35,948 bases of DNA from JAXHUH01 sp034211175 (GCA_034211175.1 JAXHUH010000027.1:1-35948), one strand, 5' to 3'; positions 8,129 to 16,315 are shown, numbered from the stretch's first letter. Notes: a model not told the origin generated them from the letters alone. A program made the numbers and translations.

Positions 8129-9316
8129 TCAGTCGATGACGAACAGCTCGCGGGGAAGGTCGGCCAGGGTCTCGGCCGGGCCGTCGGGCGTGATGACGAT
8201 GCTCTCGGTGATCTCGAGGCCCCAGTCGTCCATCCAGATGCCGGGCATGAAGTGGAACGTCATGTTCGGCTCGAGGACCGTCTCGTCGGTCTCGCGGAAG
8301 CTGATCGTGCGCTCGCCCCAGTCGGGCGGGTAGCTGAGGCCGATCGGGTAGCCGCAGCGGGCGTTGCGCTCGATGCCGGCCTTGCGCAGTGCGCCGTGGA
8401 GGGCGTTGGCGACGTCGCACGCCCGGTTGCCGGCGCGGGCGGCGTCGATGCCCGCCTCCAGCCCCTCGACCAGCGCGTCGACCGCGGCGGTGAGACGAGC
8501 CGGTGGCGGCCCGAGGTGGATCGTCCGGCACAGCGGCGCGTGGTAGCGGTGGTAGCAGCCGGCGATCTCGAGGAACGTCGCCGCGCCCGGTTGGAGCGGT
8601 CGGTCGTCCCAGGTGAGGTGGGCGGCCGAGGCGTCCTCGCCCGTCGGCACCAGCGGCACGATGGCCGGGTAGTCACCGCCGTGCTCGGGCGTGCCGGTGA
8701 TGCCGGCGTGGGTGATCTCGGCGACCAGGTCGTTCTTGCGCATCCCGGGACGGACCACCTGGAGCGCCCGGCGGTGCATGGTCTCGACGATCGACGCCGC
8801 GATCCGCAGGTACTCCAGCTCCTGGGGCGACTTCACCGCCCGCTGCCAGTTGACCAGCGCGGTGGCGTCGATCAGCTCACTGCCGGTGAGCCCCGCGTCG
8901 AGGGTCAGGTGGGCGGCCGCCGAGTAGTAGTAGTTGTCGAGCTCGACGCCGACCCGGCCGCGGGACGCGAACCGTTCCGTGATCGTGGCCGCCAGGTGCT
9001 GCATCGGGTGGCGCTCGGTCGTCTGCACGTAATGATCGGCGTACGCGACGATCGACTCGTCCGCGATCCACGCGGTGCGGCGGGCGCCGTTGGCGTCCTG
9101 GCTGCGGCCCCACCAGACGGGCTCGCCCTCGTGGCCGACCACGACCGCCTGGTGCACGTAGAACGACCAGCCGTCGTAGCCGGTCAGCCAGGCCATGTTC
9201 GACGGATCGGACACGACCATCAGGTCGAGCCCGCGCTCGGCCATGGCCGAGCGCACCTTGGCCAGACGGGCGGCGTACTCGTCCCTGGTGAAGCGGAGGC
9301 TGACGTCGGTGGGCAC
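8129..9316 (-). CDS. doeA: Ectoine hydrolase (DoeA/EutD), M24 peptidase-like
   Basis: 395-residue pita-bread-fold (Xaa-Pro aminopeptidase/creatinase-like) enzyme that opens the ectoine ring to N-acetyl-diaminobutyrates. The segment NMAWLTGYDGWSFYVHQAVVV and the later DANGARRTAW and HYVQTTERHPM are characteristic of DoeA rather than of generic Xaa-Pro peptidases (recalled). The longer frame begins at ATG 9379, but its first 21 residues are Pro/Gly/Thr-rich and lack a ribosome site. GTG 9316 has GAAGG eight bases upstream and gives the family-like start PTDVSLRFTRDEY, so it is preferred. It acts just before DoeB. It is transcribed away from the GntR gene; the shared region carries the candidate operator. 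Confidence 0.85.
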   Translation of the reverse strand: MPTDVSLRFTRDEYAARLAKVRSAMAERGLDLMVVSDPSNMAWLTGYDGWSFYVHQAVVVGHEGEPVWWGRSQDANGARRTAWIADESIVAYADHYVQTTERHPMQHLAATITERFASRGRVGVELDNYYYSAAAHLTLDAGLTGSELIDATALVNWQRAVKSPQELEYLRIAASIVETMHRRALQVVRPGMRKNDLVAEITHAGITGTPEHGGDYPAIVPLVPTGEDASAAHLTWDDRPLQPGAATFLEIAGCYHRYHAPLCRTIHLGPPPARLTAAVDALVEGLEAGIDAARAGNRACDVANALHGALRKAGIERNARCGYPIGLSYPPDWGERTISFRETDETVLEPNMTFHFMPGIWMDDWGLEITESIVITPDGPAETLADLPRELFVID

Positions 9317-9395
9317 GATCCTGGCCTTCGTCTCGGGGCCGGCGCCGGTGCTGGTCCCGGGCCGCGTCGGCGGGAGCATAGGTCAGGCGCCGGCT

Positions 9396-9431
9396 TTGTC
9401 GACAAGCTGAGCACAGCACGTATACAGTCCG
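9396..9431 (+). promoter_or_regulatory. gntR promoter with second candidate GntR operator
   Basis: CGTATACAGTCCG (9419-9431) repeats the 3248-3260 motif with one mismatch. On the plus strand TATACA (9421-9426) is a good -10 box; TTGTCG (9396-9401) could be the -35 with a long 19-bp spacer. The -35 region lies inside the palindrome TTGTCGACAA (9396-9405). GAGCACAGC (9409-9417) also recurs at the other site. The arrangement suggests an autoregulated gntR promoter that also controls doeA on the other strand. Confidence 0.5.
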
Positions 9432-9499
9432 GATGCACTCGGCCCCGAACGGCATGCCGATCGCGCACCAGCGTTCGGGGGGCCGGCAGAATCGAGCCC

Positions 9500-10243
9500 G
9501 TGAGCCCCCGCGACGAACAGCCGAACGGACAACACGGCGACGGCCGTCTCGACATCGACGGTGCCTACCGCGTCCTGCGCGCCCGCATCGTGAACCTCGA
9601 GCTGGCGCCCGGGGCCCGCCTCCGGGAGGAGGCCCTGGCCGCCGAGTTCGGGGTCAGCCGGACGCCGATCCGCCGGGTGCTCGACTGGCTCAGCCACGAG
9701 GGCCTCGTCACGATCACCCACGGTGCCGGGGCGACGGTCGCCCCGATCGACTACCGGGAGCTGCGCGAGGTGTGGGCGCTGCGGCTCAAGGTGGTGGAGC
9801 TCATCGGTGACTTCGTGCGGCTGCCGGCGTCGCCCGAGATCGGTGAGCGACTGCGCTCGGTCCTGGCGGCGCTCGACGAGGTCGACATCGCCGAGCCCCG
9901 GTCGCTCGGGCCGATCTACGACAGCTACCACGCCGTGATGCTCGACATCATGGACAACGGGCCGTTGCGGCGCATCTACGACCAGCTCTACGCCCAGACC
10001 GCCCGCATGTTCGTCCAGCTCCTGCCCAACCTCGACCTCGCCGCGGAGGTCGCGGCCGTGCGCGACGAGGTCGAGCGCTCGCTCGCCGCCTGCACCGCCG
10101 GTTCACCGAAGGCGCTGGCCGAGGTGCGCGCCGAGCACATGCACGGCGTCCTCCAGCGGCTCAACGCCTCGTTCCTGGCACCGATGCCGGCTGCGCCCGA
10201 CCCCCCGCTCCCACCACAGACCGCAGACCCGGAGGCATCGTGA
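9500..10243 (+). CDS. GntR-family (FadR/FCD type) transcriptional regulator
   Basis: 247 residues. An N-terminal winged helix-turn-helix (about 20-85) contains LREEALAAEFGVSRTPIRRVLDWLSHEGLVTI, the classic GntR recognition helix. An all-helical C-terminal FCD ligand-binding domain follows (about 95-225). It is therefore not a MocR/EnuR-type regulator, the class usually described for ectoine catabolism. It starts at GTG 9500; the frame is open far upstream but without protein-like sequence. The stop overlaps the GTG of the next gene by 4 bp (GTGA), so it is co-translated with the PLP enzyme and the EutC gene. It most likely represses the locus and responds to an ectoine-derived intermediate (inference). 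Confidence 0.85.
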   Translation: MSPRDEQPNGQHGDGRLDIDGAYRVLRARIVNLELAPGARLREEALAAEFGVSRTPIRRVLDWLSHEGLVTITHGAGATVAPIDYRELREVWALRLKVVELIGDFVRLPASPEIGERLRSVLAALDEVDIAEPRSLGPIYDSYHAVMLDIMDNGPLRRIYDQLYAQTARMFVQLLPNLDLAAEVAAVRDEVERSLAACTAGSPKALAEVRAEHMHGVLQRLNASFLAPMPAAPDPPLPPQTADPEAS

Positions 10244-11424
10244 CCGACTCAGCCCGGCCCGACCCGGCCACGACCGCCGTGTGGGGCGGCGAGGACCGCT
10301 ACCTCGTCGACCGCGCCACCCAGGTGCCCGTCGTGCACAGCGTGTCGTTCGGCTACGACGACCTCGACGAGTGGGTCGACGTCGCCACCGGTGTCGCCGA
10401 GGGCCACATCTACGGCCGCAACACCAACCCGACGGTGGCGGTGTTCGAGGAGAAGCTCCGGCTGCTCGAGGGCGCCGAGGACGCCACCTCCGCGTCGACG
10501 GGGATGGCCGCGATCTCGGCCACGCTCCACGCGCTGCTGCGCCCCGGCCGTCGGGTCGTGTCGGTCAAGGACACCTACGGCGGCACCTCGAAGATCTTCA
10601 CCGACTTCCTCCCCGCCTACGGGGTCGACGTCGAGCTGTGCGAGACCAACGACGACGACGCCATCGAGGCGGCGATCGGTCGGGGCTGCGACCCGCTCTA
10701 CCTGGAGACGCCGACCAACCCGACGCTGAAGGTGATCGACCTGCACCGCCTCATCGCCGCCGGGCACGAGGCCGACGCCACCGTCGTGGTCGACAACACG
10801 TTCGCCACCCCGATCAACCAGCAGCCGCTCGGGCTCGGCGCCGATCTCGTGGTCCACAGCGCGACCAAGTTCCTCGGCGGCCACGCCGACGCGCTCGGCG
10901 GCGTCGTCGCCGGCCGGGACGACCTGATCGCCGAGATCTACCACTACCGCGAGATCAACGGCGCCACCCTCGACCCGATGGCGGCCTACCTGCTGCTGCG
11001 GGGGATGAAGACGCTCCACCTGCGGGTCGAGCGCCAGGCCGCCAACGCCATGGCCGTCGCCCGCCACCTCGAGCATCACCCCAAGGTGGGCGCGGTCAAC
11101 TACCCGGGCCTGGCCAGCCATCCCCGCCACGACGTCGCGGCCCGCCAGATGAGCGGTTTCGGTGGGATGTTGAGCTTCGCGCTCGACGGTGAGCTGGAGG
11201 CGGTGGCCAAGTTCCTGCCCCGCCTGCGCTTCGCCCACCGCGCCGCCAACCTCGGCTCGGTCGAGACGATCGTCGGCCCGCCCGCCACGACCAGCCACGT
11301 CGAGTGCAGTCCCACCGAGCGGGCCCGGCTCGGCATCCCCGAGGGCCTGGTCCGCTACTCGGCCGGGATCGAGGCGATCGACGACTTGATCGACGACCTC
11401 GACCAGGCGCTCGACGCCATCTGA
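10240..11424 (+). CDS. Cystathionine gamma-synthase/lyase-family PLP enzyme in ectoine locus
   Basis: 394-residue fold-type I PLP enzyme of the Cys/Met metabolism family. The PLP lysine is Lys210 in HSATKFLGGHAD; Asp185 in VVVDNTFATP contacts the pyridine nitrogen; YGRNTNPT (58-65) and STGMAAIS (86-93) bind the cofactor phosphate side. It could be a beta/gamma-lyase, a gamma-synthase or a methionine gamma-lyase-like enzyme. It starts at GTG 10240, overlapping the gntR stop, and is followed by the EutC-like gene after 34 bp. Its place between the ectoine regulator and EutC suggests it acts on an ectoine or hydroxyectoine breakdown product, perhaps eliminating the amine or hydroxyl of a (hydroxy)diaminobutyrate; this is a hypothesis. 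A sulfur amino-acid role unrelated to ectoine remains possible. Confidence 0.8.
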   Translation: MTDSARPDPATTAVWGGEDRYLVDRATQVPVVHSVSFGYDDLDEWVDVATGVAEGHIYGRNTNPTVAVFEEKLRLLEGAEDATSASTGMAAISATLHALLRPGRRVVSVKDTYGGTSKIFTDFLPAYGVDVELCETNDDDAIEAAIGRGCDPLYLETPTNPTLKVIDLHRLIAAGHEADATVVVDNTFATPINQQPLGLGADLVVHSATKFLGGHADALGGVVAGRDDLIAEIYHYREINGATLDPMAAYLLLRGMKTLHLRVERQAANAMAVARHLEHHPKVGAVNYPGLASHPRHDVAARQMSGFGGMLSFALDGELEAVAKFLPRLRFAHRAANLGSVETIVGPPATTSHVECSPTERARLGIPEGLVRYSAGIEAIDDLIDDLDQALDAI

Positions 11425-11458
11425 GCGGGCGGGGGCCGTCGGGAGCAGGAGGCAGCCG

Positions 11459-12445
11459 GTGGGGGACGTGACCGTCCTGGTCGAGGCCGACCTGCGCGAC
11501 CTCATCGGGCTCGGCGCCGACGAGCTGGCCGCCATCGACGCCGTGTACCCCATCGTCAGTCGCGGCGAGGGGTCGATGCCGCCGATCATGAGCCTCGACG
11601 TGGCGGCGCACCACGGCGAGGTCGACGTGAAGGCGGCGTACCTGCCCGGCTACGACGGCATCGCGGTCAAGGTCTCCGCCGGGTTCTTCGACAACCCGTC
11701 CCGGGGGCTGCCGTCACTCGGCGGGCTCATGATCGTGCTCGATGCGACCACCGGTGTCCCGGCGGCCGCCCTGTTCGACAACGGCTACCTGACCGACCTG
11801 CGCACGGCGCTGGCGGGCGCCGTCGCCGCGCGCCACCTGGCCCGTCCGGACGCGTCGGTCGTCGGCGTTGTCGGTGCCGGGCTCCAGGCCCGGCTCCAGC
11901 TCGAGGCGCTGCGTCTCGTGCGGCCGGTGACGTCGGTCCGGGTGTGGGCCCGTCGACCGGACGCCGCGGCCGGCTACGCCGCCTGGGCGGCCGAGGACCT
12001 CGGAGTCGACGCCGTCGCCGTGTCGACGCCGGCCGACGTGGTCACCGCGGGTGGGATCGTGGTGACGACGACCCCGGCGACCGAACCGCTCCTGGACGAG
12101 ACCAGCCTCCGGCCCGGGGTGCACGTGACCGCCATCGGCGCGGACGCCCCCGGGAAGCGGGAGCTGTCCACCGGGTTGCTGCGGGCCGCGGACCGGGTCG
12201 TCGTCGACCGCCGGAACCAGAGCCTGACGCTGGGCGAGCTGCGGGCCGCCGTCGCCGACGGGTTCGACGTGGCCGCCGCGATCGAGCTCGGTGAGGTGAT
12301 CGCCGGCACCGCCCCGGGACGCACCGGCCCGGACGACGTCACCGTGTGCGATCTCACCGGCACCGGCGCCCAGGACACCGCCATCGCCGCACTCGCCGTC
12401 TCCCGCGCCCGCCAGGTCGGCCGGGGTACGGTCATCGCCACCTGA
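11459..12445 (+). CDS. eutC: Ornithine cyclodeaminase/mu-crystallin family protein, probable EutC
   Basis: 328-residue NAD(P)-dependent enzyme. The substrate-binding half has Lys71 in GIAVKVSAGFF; the Rossmann half begins SVVGVVGAGLQARLQLEAL (about 133-151). LFDNGYLTDLRTALAGAVAA (105-124) is typical for the family. EutC of hydroxyectoine-utilisation loci is of this family, and the EutB, DoeA and DoeB genes are nearby, so EutC is the favoured name; ornithine or alanine dehydrogenase activity cannot be excluded. It starts at GTG 11459 with a perfect AGGAGG (11447-11452) and a six-base spacer. The EutA (Asp/Glu racemase-like) partner usually listed with EutBC is not in this window. Confidence 0.78.
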   Translation: MGDVTVLVEADLRDLIGLGADELAAIDAVYPIVSRGEGSMPPIMSLDVAAHHGEVDVKAAYLPGYDGIAVKVSAGFFDNPSRGLPSLGGLMIVLDATTGVPAAALFDNGYLTDLRTALAGAVAARHLARPDASVVGVVGAGLQARLQLEALRLVRPVTSVRVWARRPDAAAGYAAWAAEDLGVDAVAVSTPADVVTAGGIVVTTTPATEPLLDETSLRPGVHVTAIGADAPGKRELSTGLLRAADRVVVDRRNQSLTLGELRAAVADGFDVAAAIELGEVIAGTAPGRTGPDDVTVCDLTGTGAQDTAIAALAVSRARQVGRGTVIAT

Positions 12446-12483
12446 GCCACGGGTGCCGGACCCGGGAGCCGCGATGGAGGAGC

Positions 12484-12789
12484 GTGAGGCCACGACCTCC
12501 GACCGCGGCGTCGGCGCCGTTCACCATCGCCCATGAGGCCAACCGTCGGCTGATGGCGGAGTACGTCGACGACGAGGCGGTGGCCGACGAGGCCGCACGG
12601 TGCCCTGTCCCGGCGTTGTTCCTCCACGGCTCGGAGGACCCCCGGCCCGCCGACGGCGCCCGATCGCTCGCCGGGATCGTGCCGCACGCCCGGTTCACGA
12701 GCGTGGCGGGAGCCGGGCACCTCCCGTGGGTCGAGCACCCCGACGTCGTCCACCGCGAGATCGTCGACTTCCTGTCGGCGAAGCCGTGA
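12484..12789 (+). pseudogene. C-terminal remnant of an alpha/beta hydrolase
   Basis: The open frame of about 101 residues matches only the last third of an alpha/beta hydrolase: a cap-helix piece, then CPVPALFLHGSEDPRP (acid residue) and VAGAGHLPWVEHP (catalytic His), ending in a final helix. The oxyanion loop and the GxSxG nucleophile elbow are missing. There is no room upstream because eutC ends at 12445. A GTG at 12484 with GGAGG nearby could still allow expression of a short product. It is most likely a decayed gene left by a deletion. Confidence 0.6.
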
Positions 12790-12998
12790 ACGAGCTCGCA
12801 GTCCCGGGCGCAGGGTCGGCCGGTGCACGGTCGTTGGGCGACCGGAGGGGTTCGACGACCGGACCGGCACGATTGACGAGTGCTTCTGCCGGGGGCGACC
12901 TCTGATCGTGCGCTCGGCTCGGTGCGTATCAACCCGGGTGGACGGACCGTCAGGGAGTGGTGACCCGCCGTTGCGGGCCACGGAGCAGGGGGTGCGTC

Positions 12999-14078
12999 GT
13001 GCGGGAAGGGATGCGAGCGGTCGTGAGGGACACGGGACTCGACAGCCACCTGCCGCCGGAGGCCGCTCAGTGCACGAGTCCGTGGGTGGTGCTGTGCGAC
13101 GAGCGTGAACACGCGGAGAACGGGGCTCCGCCCGGGCCGGTGTTCAGGGTCGAACCGAGCTCCACCCCGCCCGACGAGCGACGACCCGACGTCGTGCAGC
13201 TGAACCAGGTCACCGCAGACACCTTCGTGGTCCCGACACCGTTCGTCTACGACGATCCCGAGGCCTTCACCATTCTGTGTGATTGGATCGACCGCACGTT
13301 CGAGCCCGACGAGCGGCCGACGCTCGCCGAGATCGCCCGCGCGTTCTTCTGGTGCGGCCATCTGGCGATCTCGGGCGGTGCTGCGGCACCACCGGAGCCG
13401 GAGACCGGCGGGAACGCGCCGTCGACGGCCGCGCAGCAACGTGAGGCCACGCGCATGGCGGTCGAGGTGGCAGCGGCCAGTGGTCGTGCCGACGTTGACG
13501 CCGACCCCGGTGCCGCCGAGACCGACCTCGCCTCGGTGCCCAGGTTCCTGCGGTGGTTCGAGGGCCCGTACGGCAGGCACACCCTCGCCGCGATCCTCCA
13601 CGATCAGCTCATCGGTGACGACGCCAACACCGGCTGGCTGCGCAGCGACCGCATGGCGGACTGGCTGTTCCATCGGATGCTGCGTCGCAGTGGGGTCGAG
13701 CCGCTCAAGGCCCTGGCGATGTACACCGCAGTCGTCGCGCGGACGCGGTTCGAGGCCGGCGGCTACCGGCAAGTGTTGCTCCTGGTCTGGGGTGGGCTCG
13801 GTGTCGTCGCCATCCCCGCCGCCGTCATCGCGGCCTGGGCGATAGCAACCGGGCGCGCCGACGTCGAGGTCGCAGGGGTCGGGACGACGCCGTCCGTGCT
13901 GGCGGGCGTCGCCACCATCTCGGCGATCCTCGGAGCGCCGTGTTGGGGCACACAGTGGAAGTTGTCGTTCGTGGCCGAAGCCGCAGGCCTCCTCCTGTTG
14001 CCCGCCGGACTCCTCGCGGTCACCGCCAACGGGCTCTACCGGGGGTTGGCGGCGGTGCGACGCCACGTGGCCGGCTGA
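12999..14078 (+). CDS. DUF1353-like protein with C-terminal membrane segments
   Basis: 359 residues from GTG 12999, chosen for the AGGGGG six bases upstream. The middle of the protein (about residues 170-225) carries the DUF1353 pattern: TDLASVPRFLRWFEGPYGRHTL, then a conserved HD in AAILHDQLI and RMADWLFHRMLRRSGV. DUF1353 proteins are small and often phage-encoded, with unknown function. Here the domain is followed by two to four hydrophobic segments (VLLLVWGGLGVVAIPAAVI and later ones), so it is membrane-anchored. The N-terminal 60 residues and the insert near 125-170 look disordered. The function is unknown and no phage genes are adjacent. Confidence 0.65.
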   Translation: MREGMRAVVRDTGLDSHLPPEAAQCTSPWVVLCDEREHAENGAPPGPVFRVEPSSTPPDERRPDVVQLNQVTADTFVVPTPFVYDDPEAFTILCDWIDRTFEPDERPTLAEIARAFFWCGHLAISGGAAAPPEPETGGNAPSTAAQQREATRMAVEVAAASGRADVDADPGAAETDLASVPRFLRWFEGPYGRHTLAAILHDQLIGDDANTGWLRSDRMADWLFHRMLRRSGVEPLKALAMYTAVVARTRFEAGGYRQVLLLVWGGLGVVAIPAAVIAAWAIATGRADVEVAGVGTTPSVLAGVATISAILGAPCWGTQWKLSFVAEAAGLLLLPAGLLAVTANGLYRGLAAVRRHVAG

Positions 14079-14095
14079 GGCCGAGCCGGCGGGCG

Positions 14096-14644
14096 TCAAG
14101 AGACGGCGATGGGACCGTCGATGCCCGTGACGGCCCAGTCGCCGTCGGAGGCGGTGAGCTCGTAGGTGAGCCAGGTGCCGCACAGGCCGCCGCACCACAG
14201 CGACACGGGGACGAGGCCCCGATCGCCGTCGATGGTGGGTTCGCCGACGCCGACGATGACGGCGCCCTCGATCGTGGGGCGCAGGTCCTCGGTACGCCAC
14301 TCGGCGGGGTCGTCGATCCAGCGGAACGGCCCGAACGGCGCGACGACCTCCTCGATCGCCGCCTGCTCCGCGTCGGTCAGCGGCCGGGGCGCCACGTCGG
14401 GCGCGTCGGCCTCGGTGTGGTCGAGCAGGAGGTACTCCGTGAACGGTGGTGGGCCCTCGCCGAACGTGTGGTCCACGGTCAGCAGCTGGTGCACCGCAGC
14501 GGCCATCATCGCAGGCGTCGGTGCCGCGTCGCCCGGGTCGTCGTCGGGCGGCGCGGAGGTGGGGCCGGTCGGCGCGCAGGCGGCGAGGGCCACCAGCGAT
14601 CCGATGAGGAACGTGGCGGCAACGATGGCGGCGCGGTGCCTCAT
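14096..14644 (-). CDS. Putative lipoprotein of unknown function
   Basis: 182 residues from ATG 14644. The signal peptide MRHRAAIVAATFLIGSLVALAAC ends in a lipobox (LAAC, lipidated Cys23), so the protein should be anchored to the outer face of the membrane. The mature part is acidic and has no family motif I recognise. The pair CGGLCG near residue 150 could form a disulfide. The frame is open further upstream on the minus strand, but that part is shadow sequence of the SDR gene. It lies 47 bp downstream of the SDR gene on the same strand and convergent with the DUF1353 gene. Confidence 0.7.
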   Translation of the reverse strand: MRHRAAIVAATFLIGSLVALAACAPTGPTSAPPDDDPGDAAPTPAMMAAAVHQLLTVDHTFGEGPPPFTEYLLLDHTEADAPDVAPRPLTDAEQAAIEEVVAPFGPFRWIDDPAEWRTEDLRPTIEGAVIVGVGEPTIDGDRGLVPVSLWCGGLCGTWLTYELTASDGDWAVTGIDGPIAVS

Positions 14645-14691
14645 GGGACTGGGACGTCCGCCGCCCGGCCGCGGTTCCCGGCCGCCTGCGT

Positions 14692-15435
14692 TCACACCCA
14701 GCCGCCGGCGTAGTTGACGACCTGGCCGGTGGTGAAGCGGCTGGTGCCGTCGACGAACGGCAGGCAGAACGCGGCGCACTCCTCGACGGTGCCGAGGCGC
14801 CGCAACGGCACCGCGGCCTCGAGGCGGGCGCGGACCTCCGGGTCGTCGGCGCCGGAGGCCCGGCGGAACTCGGGGAAGTCCATGAAGTTGGTGCCGACCG
14901 CGTTGACCTGCACGCCGCGGGAGGCGACCTCGGCCGCGACGTTGCGGACCAGCATGTTCGCCGCGGCCCGCACCGACGAGTAGAGCGGCGCGTTCGGCGT
15001 GGGTCGGGAGCCGGTGGCGCTGGTCAGCAGCAGGATCTGGCCGTCGCCCCGCTCGGCCATGACCTCGGCGGTGGCCTGCAGGAAGTGGAACGGCTCGTGG
15101 AGGCAACCGGCGACGAGCTTGTCGAGGTCACCGGGATCGGCGTCGAGGAACGGGCCGGTGACCACCCGGCCGGTGAACGCGGCCGCGGCGTCGAGGCGGC
15201 CGAACCGATCGATGGCCCGCTGCACGAGCGCTCCCGACGAGCGGGCGTCGAGCGCCCGGACGTCGTCGACCACCTCGACCGTGGCCCCGAGCCCCTCGAG
15301 CTCGGGTACCAGACCGTCGGCCGGCATGCCGATGACCAGGTCGTGGCCCCGTTCGGCGAGCAATCGGGCGAGCGGCGGCCCGATGTAGAAGGCGGTGTTG
15401 GCCACGATGGCGACTCTGCGGGGTTCGGCGCTCAC
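14692..15435 (-). CDS. Atypical short-chain dehydrogenase/reductase (SDR)
   Basis: 247 residues with the SDR length and layout, starting at GTG 15435. Recognisable are the LTSATG strand with the catalytic Ser, Tyr in LYSSVRAAANML, the VQVNAVGTN segment and a C-terminal GQVVNYAGGWV, as in FabG-type enzymes. Several hallmarks are altered. The TGxxxGxG cofactor motif is replaced by ANTAFYIGPPLA. The NNAG strand is AAAFTG. The YxxxK catalytic Lys is an Arg. It may therefore be a weak or non-catalytic oxidoreductase, or use a different cofactor geometry. No substrate can be assigned. Confidence 0.8.
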   Translation of the reverse strand: MSAEPRRVAIVANTAFYIGPPLARLLAERGHDLVIGMPADGLVPELEGLGATVEVVDDVRALDARSSGALVQRAIDRFGRLDAAAAFTGRVVTGPFLDADPGDLDKLVAGCLHEPFHFLQATAEVMAERGDGQILLLTSATGSRPTPNAPLYSSVRAAANMLVRNVAAEVASRGVQVNAVGTNFMDFPEFRRASGADDPEVRARLEAAVPLRRLGTVEECAAFCLPFVDGTSRFTTGQVVNYAGGWV

Positions 15436-15527
15436 GTCGCGGACCGTAGGTCATTCGGTGGCGGTGGCGCCGATCCGCCGGTGGCGAGGGGGCCGCCGTG
15501 CCCGCTACGCCGGACGCGATCCGCGTG

Positions 15528-16112
15528 TCATCCGGACCGGGGGCGCGCGATTCGCCGACGTGCGCGAACGAGCGGCGGGTGGAGGTGCACGACGTTCGAC
15601 GCCTGCGCCCCGGACCCGGTCGCGCCGTGGTCCTGGGCCGCGTGCCACGGAAGGCCCGTGCGCCGGGCGAGGCCGACGACGGTCTCGGACTCCTGGAGGC
15701 GGTTGGCCGCATGGCGGGCCGTCCTGGAGGCGACCGTCCCGAGCGTCTCGAGTGCGGCCTCGGCCCGGCGGAGCCGCTGCGCACCCCGGGACGACTCGAT
15801 CTCGACGACGACGCCGACCAGCGCGGAGGCCGGTACCGGGGCGTCGTGTGCGGGGCCGGCCGTGCCGCCGATCGCCAGCGCTCGGCACTCGGACCGTCCC
15901 AGGCGGTGGACCAGGATCTCACCGTCCGGTGTCGCGCACGCCCAGACGTCACCGATCGTCGGGTGGTCGCGCAACTCGACGCGCACGCGGGCGCCGCGGG
16001 GGATCGTGCAGCCCGGCGACGTCCTGTCGACCCGGAGCCACAGCGGTCCCCCGTCGAGACCACGGCGGATCAGCCGGACGCGCGCACTCGCCTCCGCACC
16101 ACTCGAGACCAA
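15528..16112 (-). CDS. S26/S24-like (signal-peptidase-type) peptidase, diverged
   Basis: About 194 residues from TTG 16112, supported by GGGGAGG eight bases upstream. Residues about 25-110 follow the S26 pattern. TSPGCTIPRGARVRVEL aligns with the GxSMxPTIPxGD motif, keeping the nucleophile Ser although Met and Pro are changed. IGDVWACATPDGEILVHRL aligns with the GDVV...HR segment, keeping the His of the Ser/His (SipW-like) class. DAPVPASALVGVVVEIE matches the D-x-P...GxV end. The C-terminal 80 residues are Arg/Ala-rich and unmatched. Such peptidases are often found beside the nucleotidyltransferase-like family encoded divergently here, so a common pathway is likely; the substrate is unknown. 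It overlaps the small upstream ORF by 43 bp. Confidence 0.55.
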   Translation of the reverse strand: MVSSGAEASARVRLIRRGLDGGPLWLRVDRTSPGCTIPRGARVRVELRDHPTIGDVWACATPDGEILVHRLGRSECRALAIGGTAGPAHDAPVPASALVGVVVEIESSRGAQRLRRAEAALETLGTVASRTARHAANRLQESETVVGLARRTGLPWHAAQDHGATGSGAQASNVVHLHPPLVRARRRIARPRSG

Positions 16113-16315
16113 CGGTTGTTCCTCCCCGATTCGTGGACGGGGCGCGTCGACTCGACACCTCGCACCGGCGGCACCTGCTCGACGCGCAGGCCTGGTGCGA
16201 CCGTGAATCGTCGCGTCGCGCCGATCACGTCGGCCGCCTCCGCCCGGGATGCGTGCGGGTCAACCTTGACGACGCACACCCGGGACGGCACAGCGACCTG
16301 CGTGGTCGCGCGCAC
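16070..16315 (-). CDS. Small ORF upstream of the S26-like peptidase
   Basis: 81 codons from a GTG at 16315 preceded by AAAGGACGG. The predicted product starts VRATTQVAVPSRVCVVKVDP and turns Arg/Val-rich, with a single Cys and no family I know; it is not PqqD-like. Its 3' end overlaps the peptidase start by 43 bp, and the peptidase's Shine-Dalgarno lies inside it. That fits translational coupling, or a leader ORF. It may equally be a chance frame in GC-rich DNA. Confidence 0.35.
   Translation of the reverse strand: MRATTQVAVPSRVCVVKVDPHASRAEAADVIGATRRFTVAPGLRVEQVPPVRGVESTRPVHESGRNNRWSRVVRRRVRASG

Noticed and set aside
8009..9499. Extended N-terminus of the GntR frame
   Set aside because: It runs antisense through doeA and lacks protein-like composition; GTG 9500 starts a regular GntR protein.
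15949..16158. Alternative small frame overlapping the S26-like peptidase start
   Set aside because: No ribosome site and low-complexity composition.
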